From positions 620,001-684,000 of the forward strand of contig NZ_LAQQ01000002.1 of assembly GCF_000971985.1 (NCBI RefSeq): 64,000 bases of DNA, in the 5' to 3' direction. Source of the stretch: Paenibacillus dauci. GTDB lineage: Bacteria > Bacillota > Bacilli > Paenibacillales > Paenibacillaceae. A program made the position numbers and the translations under genes. Shown here one piece after another: positions 42,267-50,979 of this stretch (positions within the stretch are counted from its first letter, which is position 1; each line of letters begins with the position of its first letter). The notes under the pieces are model-generated. The model worked only from the letters and a program-made list of their open reading frames with translations, did no database searches and had not been told where the DNA came from.

Positions 42267-43334
42267 GTGTTAGATCGTTTACAGGCATTAGCGGACCGCT
42301 ATGAGAAATTGAGCGAGTTGTTGTGTGATCCGGACGTGGCAAGTGATTCCAAGCGTCTGCGTGATTATTCCAAGGAACAGTCGGATCTGCAGCCGACATT
42401 TGAAGCATATACCGAATATCGCCGGGTAACGGAAGAGCTGGATGCAGCCAAGCAGCTGCAAAGCGAGAAGCTCGACGACGAGATGCGCGAGATGGTGAAG
42501 ATGGAGATTGATGAATTGTCTGCCCGCAAGGACGAACTGGAAGAGCAGATTCATATTCTGTTGATGCCCAAAGATCCAAATGACGACAAAAACGTTATTG
42601 TGGAGATTCGTGGTGCGGCAGGTGGAGACGAGGCGGCTTTGTTCGCAGCGGATCTGTACCGAATGTATACCCGCTTTGCAGATACACAGGGCTGGCGCGT
42701 AGAAGTACTCGATACCAACGTCAGCGATCTGGGCGGTTTCAAGGAAGTGACTTTCCTGATCAATGGACGCGGTGCCTACAGCAAACTCAAATTTGAGAGC
42801 GGTGCACACCGTGTACAGCGTATCCCTTCGACGGAATCAGGCGGCCGTATTCATACCTCTACCTCGACGGTAGCCGTTATGCCTGAAGCGGAAGAACTGG
42901 ATATTGCGATCCATGACCGTGATATTCGTGTAGATACATTCTGTTCCAGCGGCGCGGGCGGTCAGTCCGTTAATACGACCAAATCGGCTGTACGGGTTAC
43001 CCACATGCCGACCGGTATCGTAGCGACCTGTCAGGATGGCAAATCCCAGAACTCCAACAAGGAAAAGGCACTTCAGGTTCTGCGCGCCCGTATCTCCGAT
43101 ATGATGCGTCAGGAAGAAGAAGCCAAATACGCCGGCGAACGTAAAAGCAAAGTAGGTACGGGAGATCGCAGTGAACGTATCCGTACGTATAATTTTCCAC
43201 AAAGTCGTGTAACCGACCACCGGATCGGATTGACACTTCACAAGCTGGATCAGGTCATGAACGGCGAGATTGAAGAAATCGTATCTGCGCTGACACTGGC
43301 TGAACAAGCTGATCTGATGGCCAAAGAGGCGTAA
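42267..43334 (+). CDS. prfA: Peptide chain release factor 1
   Basis: Recognises UAA and UAG in the ribosomal A site and triggers peptide release; 355 residues, standard RF1 length. The GGQ loop [18 protein letters not shown] (about 225-242) that enters the peptidyl-transferase centre is intact; [14 protein letters not shown] belongs to the decoding domain. The start is GTG 42267, six bases after AGAGGTGG; an ATG at 42249 overlaps that site. The next gene, prmC, methylates the GGQ glutamine and begins 4 nt after this stop. The operon is preceded by a structured leader and terminator. Confidence 0.97.
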   Translation: MLDRLQALADRYEKLSELLCDPDVASDSKRLRDYSKEQSDLQPTFEAYTEYRRVTEELDAAKQLQSEKLDDEMREMVKMEIDELSARKDELEEQIHILLMPKDPNDDKNVIVEIRGAAGGDEAALFAADLYRMYTRFADTQGWRVEVLDTNVSDLGGFKEVTFLINGRGAYSKLKFESGAHRVQRIPSTESGGRIHTSTSTVAVMPEAEELDIAIHDRDIRVDTFCSSGAGGQSVNTTKSAVRVTHMPTGIVATCQDGKSQNSNKEKALQVLRARISDMMRQEEEAKYAGERKSKVGTGDRSERIRTYNFPQSRVTDHRIGLTLHKLDQVMNGEIEEIVSALTLAEQADLMAKEA

Positions 43335-43338
43335 TCGA

Positions 43339-44235
43339 TTGACACAGGATCAACAGCTGTTCGTAATGCAGTCGCAGCAAAGTATAAGAGAAGCCTATGT
43401 TGAGGCTTCTTCTTTTTTAAGACAGCAGCAGGTGATGGAGCCGGAATCCAATACCAAGCTGCTGCTGGAATGGGTGCTGGATCTGTCGGGAGCTGCTTAT
43501 TATATGGCGCTGCCCGATCCGTTTCCGGCAGACAAGCGCGAAGCCTGGGAGAGTGTGGTTAATCGCAAAGCCCAGGGAGAGCCGGCGCAGTATATTATCG
43601 GGGAACAGGAATTTTACGGAGAATTGTTCCACGTGAATCCTTCGGTATTGATACCAAGACCGGAAACAGAGCTGCTGGTGGAAGCCGTAGTGAAGTATGG
43701 TCAGAGCCTTCCTGCACGTGAGGATGGACTTCCGCGAATCTGCGTGGATATCGGTACAGGCAGCGGAGCGATCGCGCTGACGATTGCCCGTCTTTGTCCG
43801 CAGTGGCAGGTAGTAGCCAGTGATATTTCGCCGGATGCCCTGCAGGTGGCCCAGCATAACAGCAGACAGCAGGGGATAGAAATTGGCTGGCAGCAGGGCA
43901 ATCTGCTGGAGCCCTTTGCCGGCAGTCGTGTAGATATTCTGGTCTCCAATCCTCCCTATATTCCGGATGAAGATATCGCCGGGCTGCAGCCGGAGGTACG
44001 AGAGCATGAGCCGCTGACTGCACTGGCAGGCGGACCCGATGGTCTCGGTCCTTACCGGATCATGATTGACCAGCTGAATCTGCTCGCCAGTATGCCGGAG
44101 CTGATTGCTTTTGAGCTTGGACAGGGACAGGCTCCGGATGTTGCGGAGATGGTTCGCGCAGCAGGCTACGGACAAATTCATATTATCAAGGACCTTGCCG
44201 GTATTGAACGTCATGTAATTGGAATCCTAATCTGA
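43339..44235 (+). CDS. prmC: Release factor glutamine methyltransferase
   Basis: SAM-dependent N5-glutamine methyltransferase acting on the GGQ of RF1 and RF2; 298 residues. N-terminal helical substrate-binding domain (1-90), then the Rossmann domain with the SAM loop VDIGTGSGAIAL (about 137-148) and the catalytic NPPYIP (about 198-203). The start is TTG 43339 with AGAGGCG upstream, four bases after prfA, so the pair is co-translated with its target. The following SEDS gene is 34 nt downstream in the same direction. Confidence 0.95.
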   Translation: MTQDQQLFVMQSQQSIREAYVEASSFLRQQQVMEPESNTKLLLEWVLDLSGAAYYMALPDPFPADKREAWESVVNRKAQGEPAQYIIGEQEFYGELFHVNPSVLIPRPETELLVEAVVKYGQSLPAREDGLPRICVDIGTGSGAIALTIARLCPQWQVVASDISPDALQVAQHNSRQQGIEIGWQQGNLLEPFAGSRVDILVSNPPYIPDEDIAGLQPEVREHEPLTALAGGPDGLGPYRIMIDQLNLLASMPELIAFELGQGQAPDVAEMVRAAGYGQIHIIKDLAGIERHVIGILI

Positions 44236-44269
44236 AGCAGTACAGGTTGAATGCGAAAAGGAGACAGGC

Positions 44270-45448
44270 ATGATCACAAAGCTGAAGCGGATCGATTGGA
44301 CATTGTTTACGATTTTACTGATCATGATGGCGATAAGTCTGGTGGTCATTTACAGCGCAACTCATAGCAGCTCACGTTTTGGAGGCTCCACTTCCAAAAT
44401 GGCTTTTTACTATCTGGCTGGATTTATGGTCTTTTTTGTAGCGGCATTTGTGGATTATCGCTTGTGGATCAAGTATGCCAAGTATATTTACATTGGTGGT
44501 ATTGCCCTGCTGCTGCTCGTTATGATTATTGGACAGACGCTGAATAATGCACAGGGATGGCTGAGTATAGGTGGATTGAGTTTGCAGCCAGCCGAGTTAT
44601 TCAAGCTGGTGCTGATTATTTCTCTTTCGACGATGCTCGCAGCCAAGAAAAAGATCAAACTGTTATTCTGGCGGGACATAACACCACTGCTTGCCGTGAC
44701 CTTTGTTCCTTTTGCCCTTGTTATGGTGCAGAATGATCTGGGGAATGCGCTGAGTTATTTGATTATTATGGTAGCTCTATTATGGATCGGTAATATCAAA
44801 TATACACAGGCGATTATTTTTACAACGATTGCTGTTGCGATGGTTGTGGTCGGTATTCGCAGCTATGTAGCTTACCATGATCAGATCAAGACGTATCTGA
44901 ATGATATCAAGCGTGACCACTGGATGGAGCGGATCGATCCATGGCTGATGCCGGATGAAGCTACGCCCAAGGCGATTTACCATACCCGTAATGCCAAGCT
45001 CGCGATCGCATCGGGAGGACTCAGTGGCGAAGGCTTTATGAAAGGCAGCTCGGTGCAGGCAGAACGTGTACCTTTGACGTATTCGGATTCCATCTTTGTG
45101 GTAGTAGCCGAAGAGTTCGGATTTGTCGGGGCAGCTGTACTGCTTTTGCTGTACTTTACCCTGATTCATCGGTTGGTGCTGGTGTCTCTGGAATGCCGGG
45201 AACGAGCCGGGCCTTATCTTATTATTGGTATAGTGGCGATGCTGCTCTATCAGATATTTGAAAATATCGGCATGTTTATCGGTCTGATGCCACTGACCGG
45301 GATTACGCTGCCGTTTATCAGCTTTGGCGGTACTTCACTGGTTATGAATATGGCCTGTATGGGCCTGGTCATGAGTATTCGTATTCATAATCAGCTGGAT
45401 ACGGAAGAGGTTTCAATGGAAGCAGGAAGTCGTTATACACTGAATTAA
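44270..45448 (+). CDS. SEDS-family peptidoglycan glycosyltransferase (RodA/FtsW-like)
   Basis: Polytopic membrane enzyme, 392 residues, ten predicted helices, that polymerises lipid II together with a class B PBP. Typical SEDS segments: ISLVVIYSATHSSS, GGLSLQPAELFKL, the catalytic-region SDSIFVVVAEEFGFVG (Asp near 271) and GITLPFISFGGTSLVMNM. RodA (elongation) is more likely than FtsW given its lack of a division operon, but position next to prmC is not decisive. The start is ATG 44270 after AAAAGGAG. In Bacillus the neighbourhood after prmC contains spoIIR; here that gene is absent. Confidence 0.88.
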   Translation: MITKLKRIDWTLFTILLIMMAISLVVIYSATHSSSRFGGSTSKMAFYYLAGFMVFFVAAFVDYRLWIKYAKYIYIGGIALLLLVMIIGQTLNNAQGWLSIGGLSLQPAELFKLVLIISLSTMLAAKKKIKLLFWRDITPLLAVTFVPFALVMVQNDLGNALSYLIIMVALLWIGNIKYTQAIIFTTIAVAMVVVGIRSYVAYHDQIKTYLNDIKRDHWMERIDPWLMPDEATPKAIYHTRNAKLAIASGGLSGEGFMKGSSVQAERVPLTYSDSIFVVVAEEFGFVGAAVLLLLYFTLIHRLVLVSLECRERAGPYLIIGIVAMLLYQIFENIGMFIGLMPLTGITLPFISFGGTSLVMNMACMGLVMSIRIHNQLDTEEVSMEAGSRYTLN

Positions 45449-45574
45449 ATGGAGTACATAGAGTACTCACAGACAGTGCAGCATATGAATAGGTTCGGGA
45501 CATGCAGATGCCCCGAATTTAGGAATGCTCACCAGAATGTCAGCACTTCATCGCAGATGACGTCAGGTCATAGG

Positions 45575-45609
45575 AGGAGAACCGGGAGTTTGTCATCGGG
45601 TCTCCTTTT
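45575..45609 (+). terminator. Probable terminator after the SEDS gene
   Basis: AGGAGAACCG and CGGGTCTCCT pair with one mismatch, followed by TTTT. Confidence 0.55.
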
Positions 45610-45673
45610 CTGCATGAATCGGGAAAATATACAGGATAGATATGGAATGGTATAGAAGACAGGGAGGCATTAC

Positions 45674-46780
45674 ATGATGAACGATTGGACGGAAAAAGGG
45701 CATTCTCCATCTTCTGCAGATCAGCCGGTGCAAATCTGGGATGCGCAGCAGATAGAGAAGGCTGAACATTATATTGCAGAGGCTGGCGAGATTCTGAGAC
45801 AAGGCGGAATTGTTGCTTTTCCTACAGAAACGGTATATGGATTGGGTGCAGATGCAGGGAATTCGGCAGCAGTAGAAGCTGTATTCGCTGCCAAAGGAAG
45901 ACCTTCCGACAATCCGCTCATCGTGCATATTTCGCAGCTGGAACAGCTGGAGCATCTGGTTACTGATATCAAACCGGTGGAGCGCAGGTTGATGGAGCAT
46001 TTCTGGCCGGGACCGTTAACCCTTGTGATGCCGGTGAAGCCGGGAGCGGTATCTCCCTATGTCACAGCCGGACTGGATACGGTAGGAGTACGGATGCCTG
46101 ATCATCCAGTGGCACTGCGTCTGATTACAGCGGCAGGCTGCCCGCTGGCTGCTCCAAGTGCCAACCGTTCGGGCCGTCCCAGCCCCACGACTGCAGAACA
46201 TGTAGCAGAAGATCTGTCTTCCCGTATTCAGGGAATCGTCGATGGAGGCAGCGCCGGAGTAGGGGTAGAATCTACTGTTATTCAGGTGCAGGAGGATGGA
46301 ACAGTTATGATTCTGAGACCGGGCGGTATTACGGAAGATCAGCTGCTTACGGTAGCACCAGCTGTCATGATCGATCCGGGTCTGTCCGGTGTATCGGCCG
46401 ATGCAACGCCACGCGCGCCGGGTATGAAGTATGCGCATTATGCCCCGCGCGGCAGTATGACTATCGTACATGGGGAAGATTCTGCAGCTGTGCGTCATTA
46501 TATCAATGAGCAGCTGTATCAGGCAGAGCAGCGAGGGGAACGGACAGGTGTTTTGCTGTTCGATGAAGACCATGCTGATTATGGATCGGCGCTTCACTTA
46601 TCGCTGGGCAGCCGGTCTACACCAGAGGTGGCGGCCAATCGGCTCTATGCCTGTTTGCGTACACTGGATGCTCACGGAATCACCTTTATTCTGGCTACAG
46701 GCTGTAATGAGAAAGGTGTGGGCATGGCAGTGATGAATCGTCTGTCCAAAGCAGCCGGCGGCCGGATCCTATATATCTGA
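45674..46780 (+). CDS. ywlC: Threonylcarbamoyl-AMP synthase (Sua5/YwlC)
   Basis: Makes threonylcarbamoyl-AMP from threonine, bicarbonate and ATP for the t6A37 modification of ANN-decoding tRNAs; 368 residues. YrdC domain (about 30-215: RQGGIVAFPTETVYGLGADA, KGRPSDNPL, SANRSGRPSPT) plus the C-terminal Sua5 domain (about 255-368: APGMKYAHYAPRG). The linker carries PGGIT. The N-terminal 20 residues are an extra polar segment. The start is ATG 45674, eight bases after GGGAGG. Its place between prmC and ywlE matches B. subtilis ywlC. Confidence 0.95.
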   Translation: MMNDWTEKGHSPSSADQPVQIWDAQQIEKAEHYIAEAGEILRQGGIVAFPTETVYGLGADAGNSAAVEAVFAAKGRPSDNPLIVHISQLEQLEHLVTDIKPVERRLMEHFWPGPLTLVMPVKPGAVSPYVTAGLDTVGVRMPDHPVALRLITAAGCPLAAPSANRSGRPSPTTAEHVAEDLSSRIQGIVDGGSAGVGVESTVIQVQEDGTVMILRPGGITEDQLLTVAPAVMIDPGLSGVSADATPRAPGMKYAHYAPRGSMTIVHGEDSAAVRHYINEQLYQAEQRGERTGVLLFDEDHADYGSALHLSLGSRSTPEVAANRLYACLRTLDAHGITFILATGCNEKGVGMAVMNRLSKAAGGRILYI

Positions 46781-46890
46781 TTGGTTTTTACAGCATAACC
46801 TGCCGGTTCAGGTGAATGATGGAATGTCTTTTGCTATAATAAAGGTTAAGCATTACAATGATCTGAATCCATTGAACGGAGGTGCATGGT

Positions 46891-47484
46891 ATGCATCGTA
46901 TTTTATTTGTATGTACAGGCAATACCTGCCGCAGTCCCATGGCAGAGGCATTTATGCGAAAGCTGGCACAGCAGCGCGGAATACCGGTTGAGGTACGTTC
47001 GGCAGGCGTAGCGGCGGTGGATGGCATGTCCGTATCCCATCATGCCGAAGCTGTACTGAAAGATCACCAAATTCATGATCGTCTGACTTCATCTTCTCTG
47101 ACCCGTGATACGATCGCATGGGCAGATCTTGTACTGACGCTGACCGGCAGTCATAAAAAACATGTGCTGAGTCGTTTTCCAATGGCGGCAGGCAAAGTAT
47201 ATACACTCAAAGAATATGTGGAAAATGATACTCGTGTACTGTCTGATCTGGAAGAGCTGGATAGTCTTCATGCTTCACTGGAAATACGCCGTGCGCTGGG
47301 AGAAGAAGTGGATTCTGCCGAGTACGAGCGTCTGATCGAGATTCAGCAGCGTATTCCCGGATTTGATATTGTAGATCCATTTGGTGGCAGCAGAGATGAT
47401 TACGAAGTGGCGGCAGCTGATATCCGTGCTGCACTCGACAAGCTGCTGGACAAGCTGGAAGCTTATCGACCACGGGAATCCTGA
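46891..47484 (+). CDS. ywlE: Protein-arginine phosphatase (low-molecular-weight PTP family)
   Basis: Removes phosphate from arginine residues phosphorylated by McsB; 197 residues. The P-loop CTGNTCRS (Cys8, Arg14) is identical to YwlE, including the Thr that favours phosphoarginine over phosphotyrosine. The acid loop is VDPFGGS (Asp near 163). It is about 40 residues longer than YwlE, through an acidic insert (about 115-150). The start is ATG 46891, eight bases after GGAGG; the GTG 46882 overlaps the ribosome site. The gene follows ywlC, with mntP missing between them. Confidence 0.9.
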   Translation: MHRILFVCTGNTCRSPMAEAFMRKLAQQRGIPVEVRSAGVAAVDGMSVSHHAEAVLKDHQIHDRLTSSSLTRDTIAWADLVLTLTGSHKKHVLSRFPMAAGKVYTLKEYVENDTRVLSDLEELDSLHASLEIRRALGEEVDSAEYERLIEIQQRIPGFDIVDPFGGSRDDYEVAAADIRAALDKLLDKLEAYRPRES

Positions 47485-47510
47485 TAATTTAATTTTATCG
47501 CAGGAACGTG

Positions 47511-47539
47511 TTGATTTTATAAAAAACATGTCTTATGAT
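47511..47539 (+). promoter_or_regulatory. Promoter of the ywlG-glyA riboswitch transcript
   Basis: TTGATT (47511-47516), 17-bp spacer, TATGAT (47534-47539), about 10 nt before the aptamer. Confidence 0.7.
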
Positions 47540-47555
47540 GTAAGCACAAGACAGA

Positions 47556-47630
47556 CCCGGTGTAACTGGCGACAAGAGTGGAACCTGACCACGATGGAGC
47601 ACTGGGATATACGGCCGGTCGCCTGGGCAA
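47556..47630 (+). ncRNA. ZTP riboswitch (pfl motif) aptamer
   Basis: Conserved pieces in order: CCCGGTGTAACTGGCG, the hairpin GTGG..CCAC, GGAGCACTGGG, a short linker, then CCGGTCGCCTGGGCA. The CTGGCG and CGCCTGGGCA blocks are the pfl signatures. The class binds ZTP and ZMP, which build up when 10-formyl-tetrahydrofolate is short, and turns on one-carbon genes. The downstream genes are ywlG and glyA, the latter a one-carbon enzyme. Confidence 0.85.
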
Positions 47631-47677
47631 AGAGCAGATACAGCATGCATACGCATGTGTATCATGCTCTTTTTTTG
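47631..47677 (+). terminator. Expression-platform terminator of the ZTP riboswitch
   Basis: AGAGCA-GATACA-gCATGC pairs with GCATG-TGTATC-aTGCTCT, then TTTTTTT. It starts immediately after CCTGGGCA, the usual place for ligand-controlled termination. Confidence 0.85.
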
Positions 47678-47889
47678 GTCTTAAGGAGTCTGACCGTGAT
47701 ATTCATACATAAAGGAACGGCTGGACAGCCTATAGCAAGGAGCATACAATTGTCCGGTTGTGCCTATTTTGTAAGGAATGTCGCCGCAGCTCTCCTGCCT
47801 GCGCTATAATAATGATGCAAAGTGCAGCTGAATCATGTCGGTGCTGACGAACATTGTGATAATGGCACAAAGGAGGCAGGAGAACACTA

Positions 47890-48477
47890 ATGGCTGATCA
47901 GGAAAAGATAGCATCTATTCGCCAGGATGCTGCAGCGATTACCCGTGAAGTAGCGGAAGCAGCAAATCTGGGACCTCACCATCTGCTGGTAATTGGCGCA
48001 AGCACAAGCGAGATTGCCGGACAGCATATCGGTACATCCGGAACACTGGATATCGCAGAAGCACTGGTGGAAGGTATAAGGGAAGTACAGGCGGAAATGG
48101 GATTTCAATTGGCTTTTCAGTGCTGTGAGCATCTGAATCGTGCACTGGTGGTTGAGCGTTCCACGCTGGAACGATACAACTGGACAGAGGTGGCGGCTGT
48201 ACCTATTCCAAGAGCCGGCGGCTCGATGGCGGCTTATGTGTATCAGACGATGACAGACCCGTGCCTGGCCGAGACAGTAGAAGCCCATGCAGGAATAGAT
48301 ATTGGCGAGACGCTGATTGGCATGCATATGCGGCGTGTAGCGGTTCCTTACCGCCCGGCAATCCGTTATATCGGTGAAGCCCGCGTCAATGCAGCCCGCA
48401 GTCGTCCCAAACTGATCGGTGGAGAACGTGCTGTATATGCTCCTCTTCCACAGGCAGATGGCGGGACATGCGACTGA
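47890..48477 (+). CDS. ywlG: TIGR01440/YwlG family protein
   Basis: Conserved Bacillota protein of 195 residues, function unestablished. Family features: LVIGASTSEIAGQHIGTSG (about 34-52), FQCCEHLNRALVVER (about 77-91), VPIPRAGGSMAAYVY and the C-terminal IGGERAVY. It is usually found beside glyA or upp; here it precedes glyA and lies behind the ZTP riboswitch, so co-regulation with one-carbon metabolism is implied. Cytoplasmic; the start is ATG 47890 with GGCAGGAG upstream. Confidence 0.92.
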   Translation: MADQEKIASIRQDAAAITREVAEAANLGPHHLLVIGASTSEIAGQHIGTSGTLDIAEALVEGIREVQAEMGFQLAFQCCEHLNRALVVERSTLERYNWTEVAAVPIPRAGGSMAAYVYQTMTDPCLAETVEAHAGIDIGETLIGMHMRRVAVPYRPAIRYIGEARVNAARSRPKLIGGERAVYAPLPQADGGTCD

Positions 48478-48565
48478 TTAACAGAAGATTAACAACAATA
48501 GTGTTTACACGCAGCCTGTCTGCGATTAGCTTGAATAAATAATGACCTACAGGGGGAAATGACGA

Positions 48566-49816
48566 ATGATGGAGCAATTGAGAAACAGTGATCCGGCAGT
48601 ACTTGAGGCAATGGGATTGGAACTGAAGCGTCAGCGCACCAATATCGAACTGATCGCCTCCGAGAATATCGTAAGTGAAGCGGTTATGGAAGCGATGGGA
48701 TCTGTACTGACTAACAAGTACGCCGAAGGTTATCCGGGCAAACGCTACTATGGTGGCTGTGAGCATGTGGATATCGTCGAGAATATTGCCCGCGACCGTG
48801 CCAAGGAACTGTTTGGTGCCGAGCATGTCAACGTACAGCCGCACTCCGGTGCACAGGCCAATATGGCGGTATATCTGGCAGCACTGAAGCCTGGTGATAC
48901 TGTTCTCGGCATGAATCTCGCTCATGGCGGACATCTGACACACGGCAGCCCTGTCAATGCATCCGGATTGCTGTATAACTTCGTCGCTTACGGCGTACGC
49001 GAAGACAACTTCCTGATCGACTATGATGAAGTGCGCAAAACAGCATTCAAACATCGTCCCCGTCTGATTGTGGCTGGTGCAAGTGCCTATCCGCGTACGA
49101 TCGATTTTGAAGCACTCGCTTCTATTGCCAATGATGTAGGTGCATTGTTCATGGTCGATATGGCTCATATTGCCGGTCTCGTGGCAGCAGGCGAGCATCC
49201 AAGTCCAGTGCCGCATGCCCATTTCGTAACAACAACCACCCACAAAACACTGCGCGGACCACGCGGCGGTATGATCATCTGTCGTCAGCCATGGGCAGCA
49301 GCGATAGACAAAGCGGTATTCCCGGGCTCCCAGGGCGGCCCGCTGATGCATGTTATTGCTTCCAAGGCGGTAGCTTTTGGCGAAGCACTTCAGCCTTCGT
49401 TCAAAACCTATGCACAGAATGTAGTCAAAAATGCCAAAGTACTCGCGCAGACGCTGGTGGATGAAGGATTGACGATCGTATCCGGCGGTACGGACAACCA
49501 TCTGATGCTGGTAGATACACGCAATATCAACATCACTGGTAAAGAAGCGGAGCATGTACTCGATGCAGTAGGTATCACTACCAACAAAAATGCAATTCCT
49601 TTCGATCCAACCAGCCCGTTTGTAACAAGCGGTATTCGTCTGGGCACACCTGCAGCAACATCACGCGGTATGGACGAAGCGGCCATGGAACAGATCGGCA
49701 AAATCATCGCCATGACTCTCAAGGCTCCAAAAGACGAAGCAGTACTGGCGCAGGCAAGCAAGCTGGTCGCCGAATTGACAGATCGTTTCCCACTGTACGA
49801 GCAGGTTAAATACTAA
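48566..49816 (+). CDS. glyA: Serine hydroxymethyltransferase
   Basis: PLP enzyme converting serine and tetrahydrofolate to glycine and 5,10-methylene-tetrahydrofolate, the main one-carbon entry point; 416 residues. [29 protein letters not shown], the PLP-lysine motif [14 protein letters not shown] (Lys near 229) and [11 protein letters not shown] are complete. The start is ATG 48566 behind AGGGGG; an ATG follows directly at the second codon. It lies 88 nt after ywlG on the same transcript, under the ZTP riboswitch, and ends in its own terminator. Confidence 0.98.
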   Translation: MMEQLRNSDPAVLEAMGLELKRQRTNIELIASENIVSEAVMEAMGSVLTNKYAEGYPGKRYYGGCEHVDIVENIARDRAKELFGAEHVNVQPHSGAQANMAVYLAALKPGDTVLGMNLAHGGHLTHGSPVNASGLLYNFVAYGVREDNFLIDYDEVRKTAFKHRPRLIVAGASAYPRTIDFEALASIANDVGALFMVDMAHIAGLVAAGEHPSPVPHAHFVTTTTHKTLRGPRGGMIICRQPWAAAIDKAVFPGSQGGPLMHVIASKAVAFGEALQPSFKTYAQNVVKNAKVLAQTLVDEGLTIVSGGTDNHLMLVDTRNINITGKEAEHVLDAVGITTNKNAIPFDPTSPFVTSGIRLGTPAATSRGMDEAAMEQIGKIIAMTLKAPKDEAVLAQASKLVAELTDRFPLYEQVKY

Positions 49817-49970
49817 GAATACTTTTTAAATTCAACAGAATTAGTACCTTTCTTAGAGATAGCTTTATCATAATAAAAGTGTTTAATCATTGTTTATATG
49901 TAATTATATTCTTATAAAAAATAAGCGAATGCAGGATATGAACCAAGCCTGTTATTCGGCAGAATGATGC

Positions 49971-50006
49971 AAACCGGCGAGGGAGGTTCCCTTTGCCGGT
50001 TTTTGC
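49971..50006 (+). terminator. Terminator after glyA
   Basis: AAACCGGC-gAGGGA and TCCCTTt-GCCGGTTT pair around a short loop, ending TTTTTGC. Confidence 0.85.
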
Positions 50007-50198
50007 ATACTTTTCCAGTAAATTTTTTTGAAAAAATTAAAATAATTTACCCCATTCAAGCCATTTACCTTTATAATAATAAGGACTGGGTGAAAACAGG
50101 ATGATTCCGCTTATATTTGGAAATTGTAAGCGTTATACTACAGGATTCGAGAATTGCGTGAAATCAGTAGAGTTGCGGATGAAATTGCCCGGAGGTAA

Positions 50199-50207
50199 TG
50201 ATATAAT
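50199..50207 (+). promoter_or_regulatory. Extended -10 promoter of upp
   Basis: TGA-TATAAT (TG 50199-50200, TATAAT 50202-50207); no -35 at proper spacing. Confidence 0.6.
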
Positions 50208-50329
50208 AGACAAGATTTACGGGAAAAAGCATTTTTCCCCGTCCTTACCCTTATGACAGGTCATGTGACTACATATGGATACGCAGGACTTACTTATTGT
50301 TATTATTGAACATACCGGAGGGACAAACC

Positions 50330-50959
50330 ATGGCAAAACTGGTGATATGCGATCACCCTTTAATTCAACACAAACTCACGTTCATTCGTGACGTTAACAC
50401 CAATACCAAAGAATTCCGCGAACTCGTTGATGAAGTGGCTACCTTGATGGCTTACGAGATTACACGTGATATTCCGCTGGAATCCATTCCTGTGGAGACG
50501 CCTGTCGTTAAGACAGAAGGCAAAGTAATCTCCGGACGTATGCTCGGATTGATTCCGATTCTGCGTGCAGGTCTGGGTATGCTCGATGGCGTCCTGAAGC
50601 TGCTTCCTGCAGCCAAAGTAGGTCATGTCGGATTGTTCCGTGATCCGGATACCATGCAGCCAGTAGAATATTATGTGAAGCTTCCGACAGATGTACAGGA
50701 GCGTGAACTGATCGTAATCGATCCGATGCTGGCTACAGGCGGTTCGGCGATTGCAGCGATTGATGTACTCAAAAAACGCGGCTGCACCCAGATCAAAATG
50801 ATGAATCTGATTGCTGCTCCTGAGGGTGTAAAAGCTGTACACGATGTGCATCCTGACGTTGATATTTATGTCGCAGCACTGGATGATCATCTGAATGATC
50901 ACGGCTATATTGTCCCTGGTCTCGGCGATGCCGGTGACCGTCTGTACGGAACTAAGTAA
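50330..50959 (+). CDS. upp: Uracil phosphoribosyltransferase
   Basis: Salvages uracil with PRPP to UMP; 209 residues, exactly the family length. The PRPP-binding loop is [23 protein letters not shown] (about 129-151, split here), and the uracil-contact end is [17 protein letters not shown]. The start is ATG 50330 behind GGAGGG; the frame to 50297 has no ribosome site. The wecB gene follows within 20 nt, so the two form an operon upstream of atp, as in other Paenibacillaceae. Confidence 0.98.
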   Translation: MAKLVICDHPLIQHKLTFIRDVNTNTKEFRELVDEVATLMAYEITRDIPLESIPVETPVVKTEGKVISGRMLGLIPILRAGLGMLDGVLKLLPAAKVGHVGLFRDPDTMQPVEYYVKLPTDVQERELIVIDPMLATGGSAIAAIDVLKKRGCTQIKMMNLIAAPEGVKAVHDVHPDVDIYVAALDDHLNDHGYIVPGLGDAGDRLYGTK

Positions 50960-50979
50960 AGCGAGGTATGACCACAATT

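Larger units (their letters stand above)
49817..50329 (+). other. glyA-upp intergenic region
   Basis: No gene. It contains the glyA terminator, an AT-rich stretch, the upp promoter and a 120-nt upp leader with a hairpin (ACGGG-AAAAA / TTTTT-CCCCGT at 50219-50242, one bulged base) that lacks a T tail and is therefore not an ordinary terminator. Confidence 0.55.

Noticed and set aside
45449..45655. 68-codon frame after the SEDS gene, considered as a spoIIR remnant
   Set aside because: No similarity to SpoIIR that I can see, no ribosome site, and it contains the probable terminator.
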